Below, one piece after another: positions 1 through 6,419 of a stretch of DNA of 23,944 nt; position 1 is the first letter of the stretch, and every line of letters begins with the position of its first letter. The stretch is from an uncultured Ruminococcus sp. (GTDB lineage: Bacteria; Bacillota; Clostridia; Oscillospirales; Ruminococcaceae). The stretch lies in assembly GCA_900550695.1 (NCBI GenBank), contig URTF01000032.1, forward strand, positions 1-23,944. Reading direction: 5' to 3'. The notes below the pieces were generated by a model, which saw only the letters and a program-made list of their open reading frames with translations, was not told the DNA's origin and did not search any database. A program made the position numbers and the translations under genes.

Positions 1-51
1 TATGACCCTCTGCTTGTAAGGCAGATGCTCTCCCAGCTGAGCTATGCTCCC
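1..51 (-). tRNA. tRNA-Val(TAC), 5' part, truncated by the window edge
   Basis: Read on the minus strand, the gene starts at 51 with GGGAGCA, followed by a D-arm (TAGCTCAGCTGGGAGAGCA) and an anticodon stem TCTGC/GCAGA that encloses the loop CTTACAA. The anticodon TAC is the complement of 16-18, giving valine. The variable loop, T-arm and acceptor 3' end lie beyond the start of the window. A sigma-A-like promoter lies just upstream at 105-133. More tRNAs may follow outside the window. Confidence 0.93.
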
Positions 52-104
52 ACATTTTTGTTATCACTCGGAGTTTTTTGTTTCTCTCTCGTGACGACTT
101 AATT

Positions 105-133
105 ATAATACACTATTCTGCGGAAAAAGTCAA
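105..133 (-). promoter_or_regulatory. Promoter of the tRNA-Val gene or cluster
   Basis: On the minus strand there is a -35 TTGACT (128-133), a 17-nt spacer and a -10 TATTAT (105-110); an overlapping TATAAT is present at 102-107. It lies about 50 nt before the 5' end of the tRNA and no other minus-strand gene lies between. Confidence 0.75.
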
Positions 134-427
134 TACTTTTTCACCTATTTTTTTGAGTTTTGTCACATTGCACAACATACTATCGCATTTTGATACCTTT
201 GCTTATCATATTATTAAAAAAAACGCAGGCTTTATTCACGATTCGGCATGATTTCCGTGCCGAAAAGCATATTTTTTGCTCAAAAACTGCACCGAAAAAG
301 TTTTTTATATATCGAAAAAATCTGACCCTGCTCAAAAAAATATGCCGTTTTGGAAACATTCGGGAGCGTTTTATCCGAGAATATTTCCAAAACAGCCGAA
401 AATCAGCGGCAATCAATGCGCTGCTTA
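134..427. other. AT-rich intergenic region with a small stem-loop
   Basis: This stretch between the DUF4830 gene and the tRNA promoter shows no credible gene. It contains a perfect 7-bp inverted repeat, TTCGGCA at 242-248 and TGCCGAA at 258-264, with a 9-nt loop. On the minus strand a run of eight T follows, but about 17 nt away, so this is a poor match to an intrinsic terminator for the DUF4830 gene. Several A and T runs fill the rest. Confidence 0.4.
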
Positions 428-1093
428 TCACTCAAAATTTGTTCCGTCCGTGCTGTCATCGGGGACGAAGATCACCTCGGAGGCGTTGTCTGCCGCAGTT
501 GTAGCTGTTGTGCCGTCCTGCTGCGTGACATCAGCGGCATTATCGGAAACCGTTCCGTCGGGAGTATCTCCGTGCGGCGCAGTTGTTTCAGCTTTGTTTT
601 CGTTCGGCTCGGCTTCGTTTTGCTCAATATCGGTCAGACCCTTTGTGATGAGCGGCTTTACAAAGCCGTTTTCCTCATCGTCATATCTGAGCTGGCAGGC
701 GATGAGCTTATTATCGGCAACGAGGAGGTCTGCGAACACGTTCTCGGAATATTCGGGATAGTTCAGTACCGCATAGCTGAAAAGTGTTGCCTTGTCACCC
801 TTATGCTCGGATAGGTCAAGCCCCTGCGCCTGCTGCATTTCGACATAGTTTTTGTAGGTATCGTTGAACTCGGACGGCACTGTCACGTCCTCGCGGCGAA
901 CGGGGTCAGGCTTTACGATATAGCCTTGGCGGTTGAGAAACTCGACCCTTTCTGCATTTCCCGACATTGCGAAAAACCTGTCGGAATCCGCCTCCTGCTT
1001 TGCTTTGCCGAGCAGAAAGACCGCTGCGGCGATGATCGGCACAAGTAAGACGGCGAGCATGATTTTGCCGTGCGATTTGGAAGATTTGCTCAT
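428..1093 (-). CDS. DUF4830 domain-containing membrane-anchored protein
   Basis: This 221-residue protein has a short basic cytoplasmic N-terminus (MSKSSKSHGK), one hydrophobic segment at about residues 11-28 and an exported domain. The core, running from RVEFLNRQGYIV through the QGLDLS and FSYAVLNYPEYSENV stretches to LLVADNKLIACQLRY, matches what I remember of the DUF4830 family, whose function is unknown. The last 60 or so residues are a low-complexity Thr/Asp/Asn-rich tail. The start at 1093 was chosen because AAGGAG lies 8-9 nt upstream and the membrane segment then begins near residue 11. A longer in-frame extension to 1225 would run across the upstream spacer and has no ribosome site. 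The gene appears monocistronic, following the terminator of the operon upstream. Family assignment is from memory of sequence patterns; no function can be inferred. Confidence 0.82.
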   Translation of the reverse strand: MSKSSKSHGKIMLAVLLVPIIAAAVFLLGKAKQEADSDRFFAMSGNAERVEFLNRQGYIVKPDPVRREDVTVPSEFNDTYKNYVEMQQAQGLDLSEHKGDKATLFSYAVLNYPEYSENVFADLLVADNKLIACQLRYDDEENGFVKPLITKGLTDIEQNEAEPNENKAETTAPHGDTPDGTVSDNAADVTQQDGTTATTAADNASEVIFVPDDSTDGTNFE

Positions 1094-1213
1094 TGAGATC
1101 CACTCCTTAATATTATTTCCATGATGATAGGATAGCATTGATTTGTATAATATTATGCAGGAATTGTCCCAAAAAGTACAGGCAAAGACAAGTTTTGCGG
1201 CACAGAAAATCTC

Positions 1214-1252
1214 TTGATTGCACAAATTTTATAAAAATATTTGTGCAATCAA
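1214..1252. repeat. Perfect 14-bp inverted repeat between the TPM operon and the DUF4830 gene
   Basis: The arms are TTGATTGCACAAAT (1214-1227) and ATTTGTGCAATCAA (1239-1252), with an 11-nt A/T-only loop. It directly abuts the terminator at 1251-1291 and lies about 120 nt upstream of the DUF4830 start. The right arm and its flank (1240-1259) match 9216-9235 at 19 of 20 positions. It could be an operator, a second terminator-like hairpin, or a small dispersed repeat. Confidence 0.7.
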
Positions 1253-1291
1253 ACAAAAAGAACCTTGCAAGCCGTTCGACCTGCAAGGTTC
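1251..1291 (-). terminator. Intrinsic terminator of the SPFH/zinc-ribbon/TPM operon
   Basis: On the minus strand a perfect 10-bp stem (GAACCTTGCA with TGCAAGGTTC, 1260-1269 and 1282-1291) is followed by TTTTTGTTTG. It lies 7 nt after the stop codon of the TPM-domain gene. Confidence 0.9.
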
Positions 1292-1297
1292 ATATTT

Positions 1298-2065
1298 TTA
1301 TCTGCTGACAGCTCCGCCACCGCCGCCTGCGCTATGACCTCCGCTGCTGCCGTGACCTCCACCGCTGCTGTTGCTGCTTTCAATCTTGGTTCTTGTAACG
1401 GTCTCACGAAGATAAATATCATTTTTGCGATACATATTGATATTTTCTCGGCGAACATAGTTCGTTGCGCTTGTAGTGCTGTGGAACTTGTAGCGTGAAA
1501 TTACAATACCCACGCCTATCGCAGCCGCCACCGCACCTGCGATAATACCTGCCACCACTATTATAAATGTGTTATCGCCCGAGAAATCGCCCTTGTCATA
1601 ATTTTCTCTGACACAATCAAAGAATGTTTCTGCGTTGCCCATATCATCGAGATTGACATATTTCTCTTTGCATCGCTCAAACATTTCATCGACTCTTGCA
1701 GCATTAAAATATTTTTCGTCCGGCTCTCCGCAAATGGTAAAATGAAAGTATTTGCTATCCATAAGATACAAAATGCCGCTTACGTCTAAACTTCCGTAAA
1801 TCTCTTTGTATCTTCGCTCGGCATATTCTATAGCATCATAACCGTCGGAAGAAAATCCTATATCGGTCGTAATGACCGCAATATTCCAGCCCGTGTAGTC
1901 GCAAAGCTCCTGCTGTTCCTGCATAAGCTCCTGCTCCTGCTCATCGGTGTAGAGGTTCGCATTGTCCTCGAAGTAGATGCTTGCCGCAAATGAGTTTATG
2001 CAAAGGCAGAGCATCGCCGTAAGAGCCGCCGCAAGGGAGAATGCTGTTCTGAATAATTTTTTCAT
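1298..2065 (-). CDS. ydjH: TPM-domain membrane protein (YdjH/YgcG-like)
   Basis: This 255-residue protein has a Sec signal peptide (MKKLFRTAFSLAAALTAM... ending near SFAA, residue 28), a TPM fold domain (about residues 30-165) with the family's typical start (EDNANLYTDEQEQEL) and central strand (GWNIAVITTDIG), one membrane helix (about 175-200) and a basic, then Ser/Gly/His-rich, C-terminal tail (GGGHGSSGGHSAGGGGG). The glycine-rich tail after the helix is typical of YgcG-like proteins. Its start codon overlaps the stop of the preceding zinc-ribbon gene (ATGA, 2062-2065), so the two are translationally coupled. Length (255) is close to that I recall for B. subtilis YdjH (about 254). In B. subtilis, YdjG and YdjH are membrane partners that help recruit PspA and YdjI. 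The role here is inferred by homology and gene order. Confidence 0.85.
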   Translation of the reverse strand: MKKLFRTAFSLAAALTAMLCLCINSFAASIYFEDNANLYTDEQEQELMQEQQELCDYTGWNIAVITTDIGFSSDGYDAIEYAERRYKEIYGSLDVSGILYLMDSKYFHFTICGEPDEKYFNAARVDEMFERCKEKYVNLDDMGNAETFFDCVRENYDKGDFSGDNTFIIVVAGIIAGAVAAAIGVGIVISRYKFHSTTSATNYVRRENINMYRKNDIYLRETVTRTKIESSNSSGGGHGSSGGHSAGGGGGAVSR

Positions 2066-3114
2066 CCGAGAAGCCCTCCTGCGATCGCGCCTATTATGCC
2101 GCCGAACACTGCAAAAAGTCCAACTCCGAGGGCAATGAGCTTCGGCACGGAAACAGGAAGATAGCCCTCGATCTTGCCCGTCTGACCGTTCATTGCGAAC
2201 TCATAGTCCTTGCCCTTGTACTTGTAGTTCAGAAACCACACGGGGAGCATCACATAGTGCCAGTTCGTGCGGACAAGGCGGATATTTTTGTATTCGGGCG
2301 TTACGGAAGTATATCCCACGACTGAATCCATAAGGATATTTTCCGCACTGCCGCTTATGCGAGCCTTGATATTCGGCAGGACTTCGTCCTTTGTAACATC
2401 ATATTTATCGGCGAAGAAGCCCGAAAGGTAGGACATCTGGAACTGCTCGAATTTTGTATAGTCGAACGGCTCGATAGCGGTCATAAGCGAGTCCTCGATC
2501 TTCTTTGAGCCGTCGGCAGGAACGCCGTCATACGTGATCTTCGCCGCACGGTTTATTCGGTAATATTTCGTCCTTGTAACGTTGTATTCGCCCGAAGTAT
2601 AGGTCGAAACTATCCTTGCCTCGGCATCGATCTGAGCATCGACCTTGCAGTCGGCGAGCCAGAACGGAACATAAAGTCCCGTGATCTTTTCGAGGGTGGA
2701 GAACGATGTATAATCCTTGGGCAGAAACCACTTCTTTTTGCACCATTCCTTATAGTTGAGCATCGCCTGATCACGGGTGTGCGTGAACGGGATTATCATT
2801 TCGGGACGGCACTCGCCCGAGAGTCTGCCCTTGAGCGAAACGGGGCTGTGGCAGTAATAACAAAAAGTTGCCGCAGTGTTTTCGTCAGCGATTATCTCTG
2901 CGCCGCAGTTGTCGCAGATATAAAGGTTAGTGTGGTCTTTGAATTCAGTTTGTTCCTCGCTGCTCGGGATATTGAGATCGACCTCCGATGCACCCTGCTG
3001 CATTTCTTCAGCCGTGAACTCCGACTGGCAGTATTCGCAGACGTGCATCTGTTTTTGGGGGTCAAAGACAACGCTTCCGCCGCAGTTCGGACATTTCATC
3101 TGTACTACGTCCAT
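2062..3114 (-). CDS. ydjG: TFIIB-type zinc-ribbon membrane protein (YdjG-like)
   Basis: This 350-residue protein starts with two zinc ribbons: C8-x2-C11 with C26-x2-C29, and C67-x2-C70 with C85-x2-C88. A large domain with many aromatic and beta-strand stretches follows (FTHTRDQAMLNYKEWCKKKW, LYVPFWLADCKVDAQIDAEA, WHYVMLPVWFLNYKYKGKDY), then a C-terminal Gly/Ala-rich hydrophobic helix (about residues 325-350). The size and layout match B. subtilis YdjG, a membrane protein that acts together with YdjH. It lies 12 nt after the SPFH gene and overlaps the TPM gene by 4 nt, so all three are one transcript. The start at 3114 follows an SD-like GGAG-type sequence in the short gap. The zinc ribbons probably mediate protein contacts; DNA binding is not implied. 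Confidence 0.85.
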   Translation of the reverse strand: MDVVQMKCPNCGGSVVFDPQKQMHVCEYCQSEFTAEEMQQGASEVDLNIPSSEEQTEFKDHTNLYICDNCGAEIIADENTAATFCYYCHSPVSLKGRLSGECRPEMIIPFTHTRDQAMLNYKEWCKKKWFLPKDYTSFSTLEKITGLYVPFWLADCKVDAQIDAEARIVSTYTSGEYNVTRTKYYRINRAAKITYDGVPADGSKKIEDSLMTAIEPFDYTKFEQFQMSYLSGFFADKYDVTKDEVLPNIKARISGSAENILMDSVVGYTSVTPEYKNIRLVRTNWHYVMLPVWFLNYKYKGKDYEFAMNGQTGKIEGYLPVSVPKLIALGVGLFAVFGGIIGAIAGGLLG

Positions 3115-3126
3115 GTTTTATCTCCG

Positions 3127-4374
3127 TTACTGCCTTTTGGCGCCGCAGTTATTGCAGAAATTGCCCGTATTTTCAGCACCGCAGGAGCATTTCCACGAAG
3201 CATTGGGGTTCTTCGAGCCGCAGTTGCTGCAGAAGTTGCCCGTGTTCATCGTTCCGCATGAGCATCTCCACTGACCTGCCGGTGCAGGCTTCGGGCTGCC
3301 GCAGTTGTTGCAGAAATTGCCTGTATTTTCAGCGCCGCAGGAGCATTTCCAAGCGCCCGAGGAAGCCTTAGCCGCCTGAGCTGCCTGCTGCTGCATCTGA
3401 GCGGAATTCGTGCGTGAAGCGGAATCCATAAAGCCGCCTGCTGCGCTCATGCCCATTCCCATGCCCATGAATGCCTGTGCTGCGCCTGCGCTGTTAGAGC
3501 CTGCTTTGTTGAGACCCTCGGCGATCTGACCCTGAACATAGCCCTCACGGATAGATGCGTCCTTGAGCATAGCACCCTGATTTCGCATATTGATGAGCTT
3601 CTTCGATTCTTCGTCATAAGAAATGCTTGCGATACCGACAGAGCAGACCTCCATACCACGGAGCTTCGTCCAGTCCTCGTCAAGCGTTTCGGACATATAC
3701 TTTGAAAGCTCTCGGCTCTTTGAAGTAACGGAGGATATCGGGATACCGTCCGAGGACATCTGGTTGATAGCCGACTGAAGAGCATCCATGAATTCGTCCG
3801 CATACTGGCTGCCGATCTCGCTGAAATCAACAGAAGAAGCACCTCTCGGGATAGCTTCGTTGAAGAATTTGAGCGGGTCGGTGATCTTTATCGAGTATGA
3901 GCCGTGCGCTCTGAGGAAGAGTTCAGCGTCATATCTTGTATCGTAGTAGTTGACGGGGTTCTTCGTACCGAACTTTATGCCCTTGATCTCCTGAAGATTT
4001 ATGTAGTAAACACGCTGTGTAGTGCTGACTGTACCGCTGTGCTTGAAGCGTTCCCACGTTTCCTTGACGGTTTCGTTGAGCTCTCCGTTGAAAAGTGACG
4101 GGGCAGAGGAAAGGTTCACTTCGTAGTAACCCTCCTGAGCGCAGAAGTCAACGACTTTGCCGCTGTCAATAAGGAGCATCATCATATTCGGGTAAACGTG
4201 GATAACGGAGCCGTTGGAAATAACGTTGTCATTGCCCTTATTCTTTCCGCCCTTTACCTTTACACCGCTCACCATAACGGTCGTGTCGGACATTGGTGCC
4301 GGTTCGATGGTTTCGAGCCATGAATCCTTTAATACTCCGCCTACGGAAGATACTGCTGCTTTAATAAGTCCCAT
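3127..4374 (-). CDS. ydjI: SPFH-domain protein with three C-terminal zinc ribbons (YdjI-like)
   Basis: This 415-residue protein has an SPFH/band-7-like body (about residues 1-290), recognisable by ELFLRAHGSYSIKITDPLKFF and by the strand and helix pattern that follows, up to SISYDEESKKLINMRNQGAM. A Gly/Met/Ala/Gln-rich linker (about 290-340) leads to three tandem zinc-ribbon motifs, each of the form W-(K/R)-C-S-C-G-x-x-NTGNFC-x-NCG (about 342-415). It belongs to the family often annotated as virion core protein-like, of which B. subtilis YdjI is a member; YdjI scaffolds PspA at damaged membranes. The start at 4374 is preceded by AGGAGG 8 nt upstream. It is the second gene of the operon, 22 nt after a 43-aa microprotein. 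No PspA-like gene is present next to it in this window. Confidence 0.87.
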   Translation of the reverse strand: MGLIKAAVSSVGGVLKDSWLETIEPAPMSDTTVMVSGVKVKGGKNKGNDNVISNGSVIHVYPNMMMLLIDSGKVVDFCAQEGYYEVNLSSAPSLFNGELNETVKETWERFKHSGTVSTTQRVYYINLQEIKGIKFGTKNPVNYYDTRYDAELFLRAHGSYSIKITDPLKFFNEAIPRGASSVDFSEIGSQYADEFMDALQSAINQMSSDGIPISSVTSKSRELSKYMSETLDEDWTKLRGMEVCSVGIASISYDEESKKLINMRNQGAMLKDASIREGYVQGQIAEGLNKAGSNSAGAAQAFMGMGMGMSAAGGFMDSASRTNSAQMQQQAAQAAKASSGAWKCSCGAENTGNFCNNCGSPKPAPAGQWRCSCGTMNTGNFCSNCGSKNPNASWKCSCGAENTGNFCNNCGAKRQ

Positions 4375-4396
4375 AAAAATACCTCCTGAATGTCAT

Positions 4397-4528
4397 TTAT
4401 TTTTTCTTTTTTGAGATAACGCCCATAACAACAGCTGCGATTATGACCACCGCAGCAACAGCCGCAGCGATAATAAACGCAGATGCGGGGATATTTCCCG
4501 TCAGAGTGCTTTCGGTCAAAACAGTCAT
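4397..4528 (-). CDS. 43-residue single-helix membrane microprotein heading the SPFH operon
   Basis: The peptide is MTVLTESTLTGN, then a 26-residue hydrophobic helix rich in Ile, Ala and Val (from about residue 13 to 38), then a basic end SKKKK. It has no signal-peptide cleavage motif and no other domain. A good ribosome site (AGGAAGGA, 8 nt before ATG) and a near-consensus promoter (4583-4611) precede it. The SPFH gene starts 22 nt after its stop, so it is the first gene of that operon. The pattern TGN + hydrophobic helix + lysines resembles the C-terminal tails of the exported proteins encoded at 4721-8165. I do not recognise a family. It may be a membrane partner or regulator of the SPFH assembly (inference). 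Confidence 0.72.
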   Translation of the reverse strand: MTVLTESTLTGNIPASAFIIAAAVAAVVIIAAVVMGVISKKKK

Positions 4529-4582
4529 ACTTATTTTCCTTCCTGACATACGAAAAACTATTTTCCGCAATCTTGCGAGTTT

Positions 4583-4611
4583 ATTATAACATATATTATT
4601 AATAATTTCAA
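4583..4611 (-). promoter_or_regulatory. Promoter of the microprotein/SPFH/zinc-ribbon/TPM operon
   Basis: On the minus strand there is a -35 TTGAAA (4606-4611), a 17-nt spacer and a -10 TATAAT (4583-4588) preceded by TGT, giving an extended -10. The predicted start near 4576 falls on a small hairpin (CGCAA/TTGCG, about 4565-4576). The microprotein start codon follows about 48 nt later. Confidence 0.82.
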
Positions 4612-4647
4612 TCTTATTTGAACATTTTTTAAATTTTTCTTATTCTG

Positions 4648-4684
4648 TAAAAAACAAAAACCGCCCGAGCCTAAACCCGAGCGG
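4648..4684 (-). terminator. Intrinsic terminator of the exported-protein operon
   Basis: On the minus strand a 9-bp stem (CCGCTCGGG with CTCGGGCGG, with G-U pairs; 4661-4684) and a 6-nt loop are followed by TTTTTGTTTTTT. It lies about 37 nt after the stop at 4721 and is the first terminator after three co-directional genes. Confidence 0.9.
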
Positions 4685-4720
4685 TGATCGATTCAATAAG
4701 TAAGTTCTGATAGGTTCAGA

Positions 4721-5578
4721 TTACTTTCTCTTCTTAGCAACGATTGCAGCAGCACCTGCAACAGCCATTACGGAGAAGATTACAGCAGCAGATGTGTTGC
4801 CTGTTGCAGCAGCAGCTGTGTCAGCATCAGCAGCAGGAGCATCTTCTGTTGTGTCAGCTGTATCATCAGCAGCAACATCTTCGTCAGCAGCGCCGTCGTC
4901 AACATCAACGTCAACGTCAACATCAGTATCGTCTGCTGCTACTTCATCGTCAGCAGCATCAGCTGTGTCATCGAGAGCTTCGTCTGTATCGTCAGCAGCT
5001 GTTTCATCAGCAGGAGCTTCAACGTTAGCGTCTTCTGTTGTTTCAGCAGGAGCAGATTCTTCTGCAGGTTCGTCAACAGGGTCAGGAGTTTCATCGGAAA
5101 GTACAACGCCGTCCTTGCCAAGAACATCAATGCTCTTAACAGTTACTGTGCCGCCCCAAGTCTGGAGCCAGAACTGAGCGTACTTATCACTTGTCTTGAA
5201 TACAGGTGTAGTAGAAAGCCATGTGATAGTGCCGTTTTCGAGGTCAGCGATAACTTCCTTATCGGCTCTGCCCCATTCGATCTGCTTCCAACCGGTAGAG
5301 TTGGAGTTAGCGCCCATGCCGCCGCCGATCCATGTAGCAGGATCTGCAACTTCTTCAGCCTTGAATTCAACGTGATATGTTACACCATATACATCTTCAA
5401 TTGTGTAGCCGGAGTTTGTGATCCAGGAAGGCTTTTCCTGATCAGGCTTTTCAGAAACAATGTAGAGTGTAGCGTCTGTTCTGTGTGTTTCAGTTGTGAG
5501 TGCGAATGTGTTTACTGCCATTGCGGAAACAGCGAGAGCTGCAGCGGCAACGGAAGCGATGATCTTCTTGAAATTCAT
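4721..5578 (-). CDS. Exported Asp-rich protein with TGN-type C-terminal anchor (paralogue 1)
   Basis: This 285-residue protein has a Sec signal peptide (MNFKKIIASVAAAALAVSAM, cleavage near TFA, residue 27). Next comes a beta-rich domain of about 130 residues with many Trp and Gly residues (WIGGGMGANSNSTGWKQIEW, YAQFWLQTWGGTVTVKSIDV), which looks like a small jelly-roll carbohydrate-binding-type fold (a weak resemblance). A linker of about 90 residues is made of Asp, Ala, Val, Glu and Thr. The C-terminus is TGNTSAA + hydrophobic helix + KKRK, as in its three neighbours. The true start is the ATG at 5578: a TTG five codons upstream is part of the GGAGGA ribosome site. It is the last gene of a three-gene operon ending at the terminator at 4648-4684. 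Function unknown; probably anchored at the cell surface through the tail. Confidence 0.8.
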   Translation of the reverse strand: MNFKKIIASVAAAALAVSAMAVNTFALTTETHRTDATLYIVSEKPDQEKPSWITNSGYTIEDVYGVTYHVEFKAEEVADPATWIGGGMGANSNSTGWKQIEWGRADKEVIADLENGTITWLSTTPVFKTSDKYAQFWLQTWGGTVTVKSIDVLGKDGVVLSDETPDPVDEPAEESAPAETTEDANVEAPADETAADDTDEALDDTADAADDEVAADDTDVDVDVDVDDGAADEDVAADDTADTTEDAPAADADTAAAATGNTSAAVIFSVMAVAGAAAIVAKKRK

Positions 5579-5623
5579 TGTTTTATCCTCCAAAATTTTT
5601 AGCTATTCAGCATTTTTACGAAG

Positions 5624-5640
5624 AAGCTTAAATCAAGCTT
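5624..5640. repeat. AAGCTT pair at the junction of paralogues 1 and 2
   Basis: Two copies of the self-complementary hexamer AAGCTT, 5 nt apart, lie right after (and partly within) the stop codon of the gene ending at 5639. The same arrangement occurs at 6403-6419. There is no U-tract suited to termination. It may be a processing or stability hairpin, or a relic of the duplication that made the tandem genes. Confidence 0.55.
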
Positions 5641-6364
5641 ACTTTCTCTTCTTAGCAGCGATTGCAGCAGCACCTGCAGCAGCCATTACAGCAACGATAA
5701 CAGCAGCAGATGTGTTGCCTGTAGCTGTAGCTGTTGTTGCAGCTGTATCAGCAGCAGGAGCATCTTCTGTTGTATCAGCAGCAGCGTCAGCTGTTGTGTC
5801 AGCAGCAGTATCAGCAGGAACACCGTTCTTCATGATATCAGCGCTTGTAGCCTCGTCAACTACTGTGAATTCGCCTTCAGCAGAACCTGCGGAGAGTTCA
5901 GCGGACTTGATGATAACATCGTTAACCTGGAAAGAAAGACCGGAAGAAGTTTCATCTTCAACGCCGTCATTGATGTAGCCGTGGAAAGACTGCCATGTAG
6001 CCTCCGGAACTACGAATTCTACGGAAGTTACGTCCTTACCAACAACGATAAAGCCGTCGCCCTTTCTGATAGCTGTATCAGAAGTGAGCTGATCTGTGAT
6101 AGCGTCCCAGCTTTCAGCAGCGTTCATTGGCTTGAGAAGGTAGTTGCCGTCGCCAACGAGGGGATCGTGTCTTTCAACTTCGAGAACTACCTTAACGTCG
6201 CCGCCGATAGCTTCGAATTCGGACTTAGGGATAAGTGCGCTCTGGGACCAGCCGCCTGTGTACTCAGAGTTGAGTGTTACTGTAGCAGCGAATGCGCTTA
6301 CAGCGAGTGTGGATACTGCAACTGCAGCTGCAGCAACGGAAGCAATAATCTTCTTGAAATTCAT
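5639..6364 (-). CDS. Exported beta-rich protein with TGN-type C-terminal anchor (paralogue 2)
   Basis: This 241-residue protein has a signal peptide (MNFKKIIASVAAAAVAVSTL, cleavage near AFA, residue 27). An extracellular domain of about 150 residues follows, with beta-strand-like segments (ATVTLNSEYTGGWSQSALIP, GDVKVVLEVERHDPLV, SGLSFQVNDVIIKSAELS) reminiscent of small carbohydrate-binding jelly rolls; no family is confidently recognised. The short linker is rich in Asp, Ala, Thr and Glu, and the C-terminus is TATGNTSAAVIVAV...AAIAAKKRK. The ATG at 6364 is the start; the TTG further upstream lies in the GGAGGA ribosome site. Its signal peptide is nearly identical to that of paralogue 1. It is the middle gene of the operon (gaps of 60 and 53 nt). 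Confidence 0.8.
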   Translation of the reverse strand: MNFKKIIASVAAAAVAVSTLAVSAFAATVTLNSEYTGGWSQSALIPKSEFEAIGGDVKVVLEVERHDPLVGDGNYLLKPMNAAESWDAITDQLTSDTAIRKGDGFIVVGKDVTSVEFVVPEATWQSFHGYINDGVEDETSSGLSFQVNDVIIKSAELSAGSAEGEFTVVDEATSADIMKNGVPADTAADTTADAAADTTEDAPAADTAATTATATGNTSAAVIVAVMAAAGAAAIAAKKRK

Positions 6365-6402
6365 TGTTTTTTCCTCCAAAAATTTTTTTAGGTTTTATAA
6401 AG

Positions 6403-6419
6403 AAGCTTTTTTTAAGCTT
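6403..6419. repeat. AAGCTT pair at the junction of paralogues 2 and 3
   Basis: AAGCTT at 6403-6408 and 6414-6419 are separated by five T, and the second copy overlaps the stop codon of the gene ending at 6418. It matches the arrangement at 5624-5640. The outer ends of the three-gene operon lack it. Confidence 0.55.

Noticed and set aside
1094..1225. 44-residue N-terminal extension of the DUF4830 protein
   Set aside because: It crosses the spacer with no ribosome site, whereas AAGGAG precedes the ATG at 1093.
5579..5593. Upstream in-frame TTG or ATG starts of the exported-protein genes (5593, 6379, 7170, 8766)
   Set aside because: These codons are the TTGGAGG or ATGGAGG of the ribosome sites; the next ATG gives a normal signal peptide.
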